Shown here: positions 26,810-35,328 of the stretch, in pieces
Layout: each line of letters starts with the position of its first letter
Numbering within the stretch: position 1 is the stretch's first letter
Origin: Thalassotalea psychrophila
GTDB lineage: Bacteria > Pseudomonadota > Gammaproteobacteria > Enterobacterales > Alteromonadaceae
DNA length: 64,000 nucleotides
Direction: 5' to 3'
Assembly: GCF_031583595.1 (NCBI RefSeq)
Contig: NZ_CP134145.1
Coordinates: 1,240,001 to 1,304,000 of the forward strand
Notes under the pieces: generated by a model
Seen by the model: the letters and a program-made list of their open reading frames with translations, nothing else
Told to the model about the DNA's origin: nothing
Database searches by the model: none
Translations under genes and position numbers: made by a program

Positions 26810-29614
26810 ATGAACAGTAAGTCGCTTTTATCCTCATTGCTTTTTTTATTTATTGTAATGGTTATCAAACCAGCACAAGCAGATATTGCCGATTTCAATA
26901 TATTTATTGAAAACGTAAAAAAAATTGAAGATAAAAAACAAGCAAATCTAAAGTTACAAAACGCTCTTTCAACATTAACCGCATCTTCTAAGCAATCCAT
27001 AAGCCTATATACAGAAATCGCTTTTAATCATTTCTCATTAGGTGATTTAAATAGTTCGATTAGCACTATCAATATTGCAAAAGTCGTTGCCGTAGAAAAT
27101 AACTTGCCGCAAGCAATTGCTGATGCAGATAAACTTGTTGGCGTATTCAATTATTACAAAGGAGACTTTCCCAAAGCACTTTCGGCTTATCAACAGTCCT
27201 TAGAGTTTTATTTAGGCACTGATGAGTTAATTAAGCAGGCACATTTATACAACAATATTGGCTTAGTGCAAAATAGCACTGGGGATACCCGCGGTGCATT
27301 AAAGTCATATCGATTAGCCGAAGCAATTTATCAAGAACATGGCAGTAGGGTAGATAAGATTGACATTCGCTTTAATATTTCAGGCTTATTTATAGCATTA
27401 AGGCGCTTTGATAAAGCGATTGAAATTCTGCCTCAAATTATAAAAGAACGTAGCGAATTAGATGATCAAGCAGGGTTAGCACTTGCTTATAGTGACTTAG
27501 GGGTAGTTTATAAAGGAGCAGGAAAGTTTGAATTGGCTGAGCAAAATACATTAAAAGCTTTAGCATATTACGAGCGCCAAAATGAAGGCTATCATATTGC
27601 CACACAGCACAATAACCTCGCAGATTTATACAATCGAACGGGTAGGATAGATAAGGCTATTAAGTTTGGTAAATCATGTGTGCAATTAAGTGAAAAATTT
27701 GGACACCAAAAATCCCTTGGCAATTGCTACTATGAATTATCAAGGGGATATTTTTATAAAGGTGATTATCAACAATCCTTAGCCTTTAATGATTTATCAA
27801 ACTATATCGCAGTATCTGTCCAACAAAAGGTATTAATGAATGATAATTTGGCCATGTATGCATTAATTCATGCCGCAAAAAATAAACCTAGAGAAGCAAT
27901 TAATACGTACCAACAATTTCAAAATGAAAAAGATAAGGATGCTAATCAAGCGCTCAACGAAGAGCTCGCTATATTTGAGTCTAAACAATTAGCTCAACAA
28001 GTTAAGCAACTACAGCAAGCAAAAGAGCTACACCTTTTACAAAGCTCACAAAACGAGTTGACCCGAAACTTTATCATTGTTGCTTTTTTGCTCATGCTAG
28101 GTATTGTGTTTTTCTTCTATCGTCGTAAAAAAGAGTTAAGCACCAAAAAGCTATTAGCTACACAAGTTAAAGAACGCACCTTTGAACTTGAGCAGACTAC
28201 AAAGCAACTCAAGCTAGCAAATAAAATTAAAAGCCAGTTTTTGGCTAATATGAGCCATGAAATTCGCACACCTTTAACCGCTGTACTAGGACAATCGGAT
28301 GCCATTATCAATGGGGAGGTCGAACCGGTTGATTTAAGCCAAGAAATAAAGATCATCCAGTCTAACAGCCTGCACCTTTTACAAATCGTTAATGACATTC
28401 TCGATATTAGTAAAATTGAAGCTGAGAAGTTGGAACTAGATATAAATGCGCATGATATTAGTGAGCTTTGTAATGGTTTAACGAACATGTTTACTGAACA
28501 AGCTAAAAAGAAACAATTAAAGTTTAAAGTTACCAATAACTTACCTATGCCATGCGCGGTTAATGTAGATTATTTACGCTTGAATCAAATTTTAATAAAC
28601 CTTTGTTCTAATGCCATTAAATTTACTCAGCAAGGTGACATTCTTGTCGATATTAGCTTGGCAAATAATAGCCTAATATTTACCGTTTCAGACACTGGTA
28701 TTGGCATGAATAAACAACAGTTAACCAAAGTGTTTGATAGTTTTGTTCAAGGTGATAACAGCATTAATAGACGTTTTGGCGGTACAGGGCTCGGGTTATT
28801 TTTATCTGGTCAATTAGCGTCTATGATGAAAGGTGAAATTAGCGTACAAAGTGCATATAAAAAAGGTAGTACTTTCACTTTTACTCTGCCATATTCGCCT
28901 GCGGATATAGCTTTTGTAAAACAAAAACAACAACCAATAGAAACAAATACAAAGCTTAAAGGTAAAATTTTATTAGCGGAAGATCATGCTGATAACCTAA
29001 AGTTAATTACTCGTTTGCTATCTCATCTTGGATTAGATGTTATTACCGCAGAAAATGGGCTTCAAGCTATAGAACAATACTTTATTCATCAGCCAGAGCT
29101 TATATTGTTAGATATTCAAATGCCTGAAATGGATGGGATCGAAGCGTTAAATAAGTTGCGACAGCAGGGGTGTGAAGTACCTATTCTTGCTTTAACCGCT
29201 AATGCTATGGCCCATGAAATAAGAGAATATTTACAACAAGGTTTTGATGGCCACCTTAAAAAACCGATAGAGCGTGATGTGTTCATAAGTACTGTTAGTC
29301 ATTACTTTAACAGTGATATAAATGCTCAGGAATTTGAAAACACCTTTAATGACGTTGATATTTCTGACCTTGTTACAGCGTTTAAAGCCGATTTAAGTAA
29401 AGATAAAACATCACTCATTAAATATCATCAAGAACATGACTTTAAACAATTTTTGCATCTGGTACATAGACTTGCAGGCGCCGCTGCTATGTTTGGTTTT
29501 CAAAAAGTATCTGACATTGCGGTTGAATTAGAAACTCAGTTAATCGCAGAAGATAGTGAAAAAATAGATTCATTATTAAAACGAATTATTTTTGAAATTG
29601 AGCAAGTTGACTAA
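26810..29614 (+). CDS. TPR-containing hybrid sensor histidine kinase
   Basis: A 934-residue membrane kinase. Signal peptide (1-24, ending AQA), a periplasmic sensor of about seven tetratricopeptide repeats (about 45-385), a membrane helix near 419-440, then a coiled coil and HisKA with FLANMSHEIRTPLTAVLG (His near 482). The ATPase domain has GGTGLGLFLS near 657, the receiver LLAEDHADNLKL near 720 with Asp near 766 in LLDIQMPEMDG, and a C-terminal Hpt domain carries His near 886 in HLVHRLAGAAAMFG. It is thus a full phosphorelay in one chain. The output regulator is not adjacent, and the TPR ligand is unknown. Confidence 0.88.
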   Translation: MNSKSLLSSLLFLFIVMVIKPAQADIADFNIFIENVKKIEDKKQANLKLQNALSTLTASSKQSISLYTEIAFNHFSLGDLNSSISTINIAKVVAVENNLPQAIADADKLVGVFNYYKGDFPKALSAYQQSLEFYLGTDELIKQAHLYNNIGLVQNSTGDTRGALKSYRLAEAIYQEHGSRVDKIDIRFNISGLFIALRRFDKAIEILPQIIKERSELDDQAGLALAYSDLGVVYKGAGKFELAEQNTLKALAYYERQNEGYHIATQHNNLADLYNRTGRIDKAIKFGKSCVQLSEKFGHQKSLGNCYYELSRGYFYKGDYQQSLAFNDLSNYIAVSVQQKVLMNDNLAMYALIHAAKNKPREAINTYQQFQNEKDKDANQALNEELAIFESKQLAQQVKQLQQAKELHLLQSSQNELTRNFIIVAFLLMLGIVFFFYRRKKELSTKKLLATQVKERTFELEQTTKQLKLANKIKSQFLANMSHEIRTPLTAVLGQSDAIINGEVEPVDLSQEIKIIQSNSLHLLQIVNDILDISKIEAEKLELDINAHDISELCNGLTNMFTEQAKKKQLKFKVTNNLPMPCAVNVDYLRLNQILINLCSNAIKFTQQGDILVDISLANNSLIFTVSDTGIGMNKQQLTKVFDSFVQGDNSINRRFGGTGLGLFLSGQLASMMKGEISVQSAYKKGSTFTFTLPYSPADIAFVKQKQQPIETNTKLKGKILLAEDHADNLKLITRLLSHLGLDVITAENGLQAIEQYFIHQPELILLDIQMPEMDGIEALNKLRQQGCEVPILALTANAMAHEIREYLQQGFDGHLKKPIERDVFISTVSHYFNSDINAQEFENTFNDVDISDLVTAFKADLSKDKTSLIKYHQEHDFKQFLHLVHRLAGAAAMFGFQKVSDIAVELETQLIAEDSEKIDSLLKRIIFEIEQVD

Positions 29615-29824
29615 CTAAAAACCTTCTTGTTTATAAATATTAAACAAGAATATTTTATCCTCCATGCAATTAATTACTTCATAAAATTGCATAATATATC
29701 ATCAGATTGCGTTTTTAACTGATTTGTAAAAGTTAATCTTTAATTCAACTAAGCTAAAGGACTACAAAAAAAATATCTGTAGCAAAGGGCTGTAGCTTAC
29801 AGAATGATATTAAGGAATAATTTA

Positions 29825-32170
29825 ATGAACTACACCATCAAAGTGTTAACTTCTTTATTTGTGATCTTGTTTCTGTTGGCTGGTTGTGAAGGTGATGAAC
29901 CTACACCTGAAAACATAGCCGCCCATCTTAACGGTACAGAAGCCCCCTCTGCTAACGAAACCTCTACTACAGAAGACCCCGTTATAACGACGGTAGAAGA
30001 AGTCATTAGTTTCGACGTTGCTATAGCTGATAGTGAGGGTGTTGAAACTTTAAATGTAGTAACTGGTAGTCCTGTTGTTGTAAGTGCAACCTTACTTATT
30101 GATGAACAGCCGCAAGCTGGGGTATTAGTTGCTTTTTCCATGCAATATAATCTCGGTGTATTAGACCCTGTTATAGGTACAGTGTTAACCAACGAAAATG
30201 GTGTAGCAGCTATTATACTCAGTGCGGGTGACCAAGCCGGTGCAGATACAATAACAGCCACAGGTGGTGGCTTATCGGCGAATATGAATTTTTCAGTTAG
30301 CGCTGAAACAACTAACGTATCAATGTCTGCAGCCACTGCTTCACCTGTATCTATTAGCGCCACAGGTACCTCAACGGTTAATGTAACGATCAATGATGTT
30401 GATAATGCAACATCATATAACGAACCAGTCGCTGTCAATTTTACTTCTGTTTGTGTGCAAGCTGGACTCGCGACAATTGAATCACCAGTTGTTAGTGTTA
30501 ATGGCACGGTAACTTCAACGTATAAAGATATTGCTTGTGGACAAGCAGATACTGTAGAAGTAAATACCAAAGTTGGTAGTCAACTGCTTAGTTCTAGCGT
30601 GGTTATTGATGTTCAAGATGCCACTGCTGGCAGCATCAACTTTATTGGTGCATCTAACGAATTTATTGCCTTACAAGGTACCGGTGGTAGTGGTGGTGGA
30701 GTCACTCGCAGCGAAACTTCAGTACTAACTTTTCAAGTACTCGATGTAACGGGTAATCCTGCAGCTTACGAAGAGGTGATGTTCGAATTATCATCGCAAG
30801 TAGGTAATATTTCTTTAAATTATGAAAGCGCACAAACCAATGGTGATGGGTTTGTCGATATTATTGTGCAATCTGGACATGTGGCTTCAACCATAAGAGT
30901 TATTGCCACATTAGCGTCTAATACTGATTTATCGACAGTTTCAGATTTACTGGTTATTTCATCTGGTGTTGCAGATCAAAATAGTTTTAGTTTATCTGTT
31001 TCTAACTTTAACCCAGAAGGCTGGACCATTGATGGTTTAAAAGTAGCTGTTAATGCCTATGCTGCGGATCATTTTAATAATCCCGTTCCTGATGGCACTG
31101 CAATTGCGTTTACTACCGAGTTTGGTCAAATAGAACCTGCTTGTACAACCGTAAATGGTAGCTGTTCGGTTAATTGGACAAGCTCTAATCCAAGAACGCC
31201 AATACCTGAATTTAGAGACGATACTACTGTAACTCGCTGGCTAGGTGATGGTACTGCATGTTTGTCAGGTTTAGGTGTAGATACAGGATTTAATAGCCCG
31301 TTATTTGCGTTCCCATGTTTTTATAGTAATGCCACTGCCGCAACTGTTAATACCGCCACGAATCCTGGCGGACTTGGACAAGTTTATGGAAATAGAATAT
31401 CTATACTTGCTCACTTAATGGGGGAAGAAAGTTTTGCTGATAGTAATGGTAATGGAGTATTTGATGCTGGCGAGGCATATAATGATATTGCCGCGGAAGC
31501 ATTTAGAGACGATAACGAAGATGGCGTATTTGCTGGTCGCAGTGCTGATGGCGAGTTAGCCGCTGGTGCGCAAACAGCTATTGATGCTTGCGAATCGGCC
31601 TCTGGAGTTACATGTTTACAAGCTGGTGGTGATAACGAAGAATACGTTGACTTTAATAATGACGGCGTTTATCAAAGTTCAGGTAACCAATTATTAAATA
31701 GTGTACTTTGTCAGGATGAGGGCAATGGTTGTACTAAACAATTACTGCCTATATGGCAAAACATTACCATTTTACAAGCAGGATCGTTTGCCCATATCAG
31801 TGTTATCGAGTCAACTTTAGATCACAATGATAGAGCGGATTATTTTAATACCGTAAGTTTAACTTCAGGTACAAAATCGGTAACGGCCTATGTTGCAGAT
31901 TTACATAACGGCCGCATGCCTTCGGGTACTCAAATAAGCTTTACCACTTCAGGTGCAGGCACCATTGTTGGCCCAAGCTCTTGTACAGTTTTAAACACAA
32001 GCGCTTACGGCTTTGAAGGGTGTTCAGTCGCTATCAAAGAAGATCCTGAAAATGAAGATGCTGTAAATGGTCCTTTGATTATTAAAGTTGTCACCCCTGG
32101 AGGCTTTATTACTGAGACTTCAATAATGATCACTGATGACGCAGATCCTGATGCTCCACCAGCACCATAA
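29825..32170 (+). CDS. Ig-like (invasin-type) domain lipoprotein
   Basis: A 781-residue lipoprotein from ATG 29825, where AAGGA lies 8 bp upstream (an earlier ATG at 29804 has no such site). Lipobox FLLAGCEGD. Repeated beta-sandwich domains follow: GSPVVVSATLLIDEQPQAGV with TNENGVAAIILSAGDQAGAD is a Big_1 (bacterial Ig-like 1) pattern, and further copies start near ATASPVSISATGTSTVNV, RSETSVLTFQVLDVTGN and TVSLTSGTKSVTAYVADLHN. DSNGNGVFDAGEAYNDIAAE looks like an EF-hand-type calcium loop. It is a surface-exposed structural or adhesive protein; the role is inferred from domains only. Confidence 0.75.
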   Translation: MNYTIKVLTSLFVILFLLAGCEGDEPTPENIAAHLNGTEAPSANETSTTEDPVITTVEEVISFDVAIADSEGVETLNVVTGSPVVVSATLLIDEQPQAGVLVAFSMQYNLGVLDPVIGTVLTNENGVAAIILSAGDQAGADTITATGGGLSANMNFSVSAETTNVSMSAATASPVSISATGTSTVNVTINDVDNATSYNEPVAVNFTSVCVQAGLATIESPVVSVNGTVTSTYKDIACGQADTVEVNTKVGSQLLSSSVVIDVQDATAGSINFIGASNEFIALQGTGGSGGGVTRSETSVLTFQVLDVTGNPAAYEEVMFELSSQVGNISLNYESAQTNGDGFVDIIVQSGHVASTIRVIATLASNTDLSTVSDLLVISSGVADQNSFSLSVSNFNPEGWTIDGLKVAVNAYAADHFNNPVPDGTAIAFTTEFGQIEPACTTVNGSCSVNWTSSNPRTPIPEFRDDTTVTRWLGDGTACLSGLGVDTGFNSPLFAFPCFYSNATAATVNTATNPGGLGQVYGNRISILAHLMGEESFADSNGNGVFDAGEAYNDIAAEAFRDDNEDGVFAGRSADGELAAGAQTAIDACESASGVTCLQAGGDNEEYVDFNNDGVYQSSGNQLLNSVLCQDEGNGCTKQLLPIWQNITILQAGSFAHISVIESTLDHNDRADYFNTVSLTSGTKSVTAYVADLHNGRMPSGTQISFTTSGAGTIVGPSSCTVLNTSAYGFEGCSVAIKEDPENEDAVNGPLIIKVVTPGGFITETSIMITDDADPDAPPAP

Positions 32171-32193
32171 TTGCAGAATATCGTTACTATAAA

Positions 32194-32216
32194 AATGCCC
32201 GCTAATTGCGGGCATT
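32194..32216 (+). terminator. Terminator-like hairpin after the Ig-like gene
   Basis: A 9-bp GC-rich perfect stem AATGCCCGC/GCGGGCATT with a 5-nt loop, 23 bp after the stop. The T tract is weak. Confidence 0.65.
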
Positions 32217-32400
32217 ATTACTTCAGGGAAGAAGGAAAGCCAATCTAACGTGAAGTAATAAGGTTGCGTCTTCTTCGAGGATGGCGTCCGAATGAATTCG
32301 GACCAACCAGGTAGCTTTCATGGTTGGCGTGAATTTATTCGCGCGTTATGGCGTAGCCACTTCTTTCGAAAGTGCGTCATTTTCACCGGTGAATGAAAGC
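32217..32400. repeat. Dispersed palindromic repeat, copy C
   Basis: Non-coding DNA made of hairpins: GTCCGAAT-GA-ATTCGGAC (32286-32303), CCAACCA/TGGTTGG (from 32304 and 32330), and CGTGAAT-TT-ATTCGCG (near 32338). On the reverse strand the order and sequence match copy A at 4630-4768. Its left end shares short blocks with copy B at 15633. Confidence 0.6.
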
Positions 32401-32411
32401 AAATAGCAACA

Positions 32412-32425
32412 ATACATTTATGTAT
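32412..32425. promoter_or_regulatory. Dyad, putative activator site for PAP2 gene
   Basis: ATACA-TTTA-TGTAT is a perfect dyad, flanked by AGCAAC and GTTGCT that extend the symmetry apart from one extra base. It is centred about 100 bp upstream of the sigma-54 promoter at 32520 and resembles the dyads at 36854 and 55983-56016. Confidence 0.45.
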
Positions 32426-32519
32426 GTTGCTAGATCTTATTTGTATGGTTCATTAACATAAATAATTCATACATCAATAAAAGTACTGATAAATCAGTGC
32501 GTTAGGTTTTGTGCATGTT

Positions 32520-32535
32520 TGGAATAGATTTTGCT
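32520..32535 (+). promoter_or_regulatory. Sigma-54 promoter of the PAP2 gene
   Basis: TGGAATAGATTTTGCT has the invariant GG-N10-GC spacing and the preferred TTGCT at -12. It lies 69 bp upstream of the PAP2 start codon. Confidence 0.6.
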
Positions 32536-32603
32536 TTTATACAAAGACCACTGTGGTGAATTGAACATACCACTGTAATCTTTGAATGAAGGAGGCTGTA
32601 CTC

Positions 32604-33209
32604 ATGAGCATCATAAATGTCTTAATGCTACTAACTTTAGCGGTAATTATTATTCTAGGTGGTTATCAAGTGTATTTTTTTCCACAAAATCATCCTATTA
32701 GAAAAGCACTTGTTTATCCAAATAGGTTTGATGATTTAATTCCATTTAAACCGCACTTTATTTGGATTTATTCTTTTATTTATTATCCATTTATTGTTTC
32801 AATTGTATTGGCCGTAAACACTGTAAGTGAGTTTGTTTATGTCAGTATCAGTTTTCTAATTCTAATTTTTGTTCATGTGATCTTTTTCTTTTTATTTCCG
32901 GTAAGTACGCCAATAAACTGGCGGAACTACGACAAAGATAAAAATTTGAGTACTAAGTTTTTAAATTTTGTTCAAGGCTATGACAAAGCATCGAATTGTT
33001 TTCCAAGTATGCATGTAGCAATAGCAACATTATCGGCGGCGCATTTAACTTATCTATTGCCCCTGTACGGAATATACTTTTATTCAATTCCGCTGTTAAT
33101 TACATTGAGTTGTTTATTCACCAAGCAGCATTACATATTGGATACTCTAGGAGGAGCAGTAACAGGCAAAGTGGCTTTCTCTTTATATCTGTTAGTGCAA
33201 GCAAGTTAA
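32604..33209 (+). CDS. PAP2-family membrane phosphatase
   Basis: A 201-residue membrane protein from ATG 32604, which has a full Shine-Dalgarno AAGGAGG 8 bp upstream (the ATG at 32586 overlaps that site). About six hydrophobic segments. The PAP2 motifs are CFPSMHVAIATLSAAH (Ser135, His137) and KQHYILDTLGG (His176, Asp180), giving the phosphatase His/His/Asp set. The N-terminal KxxxxxxRP motif is not obvious, which places it nearer the lipid-headgroup phosphotransferase branch than classical PgpB. Predicted substrate: a lipid phosphate or diphosphate. The sigma-54 promoter and dyad upstream link it to the operon at 56145. Confidence 0.75.
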   Translation: MSIINVLMLLTLAVIIILGGYQVYFFPQNHPIRKALVYPNRFDDLIPFKPHFIWIYSFIYYPFIVSIVLAVNTVSEFVYVSISFLILIFVHVIFFFLFPVSTPINWRNYDKDKNLSTKFLNFVQGYDKASNCFPSMHVAIATLSAAHLTYLLPLYGIYFYSIPLLITLSCLFTKQHYILDTLGGAVTGKVAFSLYLLVQAS

Positions 33210-33441
33210 GATCGGCCGTTACGCTCTATTGTTTTCGATGTAGGTTGTGGGTGCTGTAAAGTAACAATGTAAAATATTCTTTCCAAATCGTTGAATGAAT
33301 TGAAAAGTGTCTAAACGCTATTGTTTAACTTATTGATGCAGCGCAATCTTACAAATTTATTATCAACGAAACTACCCCCTGACGTTTAACATTTTGTGAT
33401 CAAAATAATAACAATAAACGTTCACTAACTTAGGGGGAAAC

Positions 33442-35235
33442 ATGACTGATTTAAATAGACATTACCAAAATAATTTTGGCGAGCAGTACGCCAAATCTTT
33501 ACCACAATTAGGAGATGCACTTGTTGAAGTGTTGCAGTTTTTTGGTTGCGATCAATTGTATGGAGTTGGTGGTGATTTTGCCGCAAATCTAATTGGCGCT
33601 CTAACTCCTGGCATTACTCTTTCGCCATCAAGTAACGAGATGCATGCTGGCTTCAATGCCTGTGGACATGCTGAAATTAATGGCATTGGCGCTGCACTCA
33701 CCACCTATACGGTAGGAAGCTTGCCATGTACTAGTGCTGCGGCTTTAGCGATAACTGAAAAGTTACCAGTAATATTTATTTCAGGGGCGCCGGGCGAAAG
33801 TGAGATCTCAAACCATACAATACATCATACCGTAGCTTCTTCTTCAACTTGGCGGGCAAATTACGATTGTGCATTAGAGTCATTTCGAGCGCTAGGAATG
33901 AAAGCTGAACGTTTGCAAGGCTCTCGCTCAGCGGGGCAACCCAATATGGCCGCAGAACGTTTTTTTCAGCTAGTGACGCATGCCTATTTAAATAAAGAGC
34001 CTGTGTTTATTGAAATTCCAAGAGATTTGGTTGCTCAAAAAACGCAAGCCATTACCCTACCTGAAAACTTAACGCAGCTAAATTGTAATAATTTCGTTTT
34101 ACAAGGTGAAGCTCTTATTGCCAACCATATACTGGAAAAGTTAAATGCAGCTAAAAATCCATTAGTGTTTATTGGCGAAAATGTAAAACTTAATAAACAA
34201 CTGCGTTCACAATTAATGGAATTTTGTCATAAATATAATATTCCTTATGCGACTACCTGGTTAGCAAAAGGTTTATTTGATGAATTCGACCCTTTATCGC
34301 TTGGCACATACAACGGCGTATTCAGTTTGCCTGAAAACCGACATTATATCGAACATCAGGCTGATTATATTATTGAAGTAGATACCAGTATTCATGCTCA
34401 AGATACTAACTCAGCGTTTAATACCGGAACCCATCAAATAGACTCATTTGAAAACAAAACCACTATCAAAGGCACAGTACAAAACCAGCAAGAAATAATT
34501 AATATTTTTACTAATTTATTAACGGCAAATATTAAAAAGTTCGATATAAAACTGCCAGCAAAAGCAATAAAAGAATTTGATGAATCAGCAAAGTTTGATT
34601 TTCATAATCTTTCAGCAGTACTAAATAACATTCAAAGCAAAACTGATGAATCATTCGTTTACATTCCTGAAATTGGCAACTCATACTTTGCTTCTTATGG
34701 GCTAATTACTAAGCAAGCAGATATTGGTAGGAGTTGGGTTACTAATCCTTGGTATGCGGCCATGGGCACCAGCTTGCCTTATGCTAGATCGATTTGTAAG
34801 GAAATAAAGAAACAAGGTTCAGATGATGTTGCGGTGCTAATCACCGGTGATGGTGGCTTTCATTTTCAACTGAATGAGCTAATTCACTTGCAAAAAGACC
34901 AATCAAACTTAATTATAATTTACATGAGAAATGATATTTATCATCTTGGCAAAAGTGGTGAAGGAGAAATTTATCACTGTTCAACGCCTGACTTTGATGT
35001 GATCAAACTTGTTAGTGCCTATGGCGGCAGAGGCTATCATTGTGAAACTGTAGGTGAATTTACCCAAACATTTGAACAGGCAGTAAATGGAAATAAAGGT
35101 ATAACTTTAATTGAAGTGCCTGCAGATACAGATCCTAAATATCAATGCCATGAAATCAAAATGTTAAATTTATATATTCAGGCAAAAAATGGTGTTCCTG
35201 CGGCAATGGAGCAATGGCAACAAATAAAACGTTAA
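33442..35235 (+). CDS. Thiamine-diphosphate-dependent 2-oxo acid decarboxylase
   Basis: A 597-residue enzyme of the pyruvate/indolepyruvate decarboxylase family. The N-terminal Pyr domain has catalytic Glu66 (SNEMHAG) and the His-His pair at 128-129 (NHTIHHTVA) that marks non-oxidative 2-oxo acid decarboxylases. The C-terminal PP domain has the ThDP/Mg motif GDGGFHFQLNELIHL ending NDIYH, near 470-498. The product would be an aldehyde from a 2-oxo acid; the substrate cannot be told. The start is ATG 33442 behind AGGGGG. There is no partner gene, and no sigma-54 site was seen upstream. Confidence 0.8.
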   Translation: MTDLNRHYQNNFGEQYAKSLPQLGDALVEVLQFFGCDQLYGVGGDFAANLIGALTPGITLSPSSNEMHAGFNACGHAEINGIGAALTTYTVGSLPCTSAAALAITEKLPVIFISGAPGESEISNHTIHHTVASSSTWRANYDCALESFRALGMKAERLQGSRSAGQPNMAAERFFQLVTHAYLNKEPVFIEIPRDLVAQKTQAITLPENLTQLNCNNFVLQGEALIANHILEKLNAAKNPLVFIGENVKLNKQLRSQLMEFCHKYNIPYATTWLAKGLFDEFDPLSLGTYNGVFSLPENRHYIEHQADYIIEVDTSIHAQDTNSAFNTGTHQIDSFENKTTIKGTVQNQQEIINIFTNLLTANIKKFDIKLPAKAIKEFDESAKFDFHNLSAVLNNIQSKTDESFVYIPEIGNSYFASYGLITKQADIGRSWVTNPWYAAMGTSLPYARSICKEIKKQGSDDVAVLITGDGGFHFQLNELIHLQKDQSNLIIIYMRNDIYHLGKSGEGEIYHCSTPDFDVIKLVSAYGGRGYHCETVGEFTQTFEQAVNGNKGITLIEVPADTDPKYQCHEIKMLNLYIQAKNGVPAAMEQWQQIKR

Positions 35236-35272
35236 GTAAGGCGTATCGTTACTACATTAAAATTTAACCAGT

Positions 35273-35325
35273 AAAACCAAATAAACACAGAGCTCAACTA
35301 TTGGACTCTGTGTTTATTTGGTTTT
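35273..35325. terminator. Bidirectional terminator
   Basis: A perfect 20-bp stem (35273-35292 with 35306-35325) with A-rich left and T-rich right arms between convergent genes. It serves the decarboxylase (+) and the sigma-54 activator (-). Confidence 0.92.
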
Positions 35326-35328
35326 TCA

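Noticed and set aside
28117..28536. A 139-codon antisense frame inside the histidine kinase gene
   Set aside because: It lies opposite the HisKA region, whose codons create long antisense frames; no start signal or recognisable protein.
29830..30570. A 246-codon open frame antisense to the Ig-like lipoprotein gene
   Set aside because: It mirrors a real gene with signal peptide and domains, has no ribosome site, and its translation is low-complexity Thr/Ser/Ala/Val sequence.
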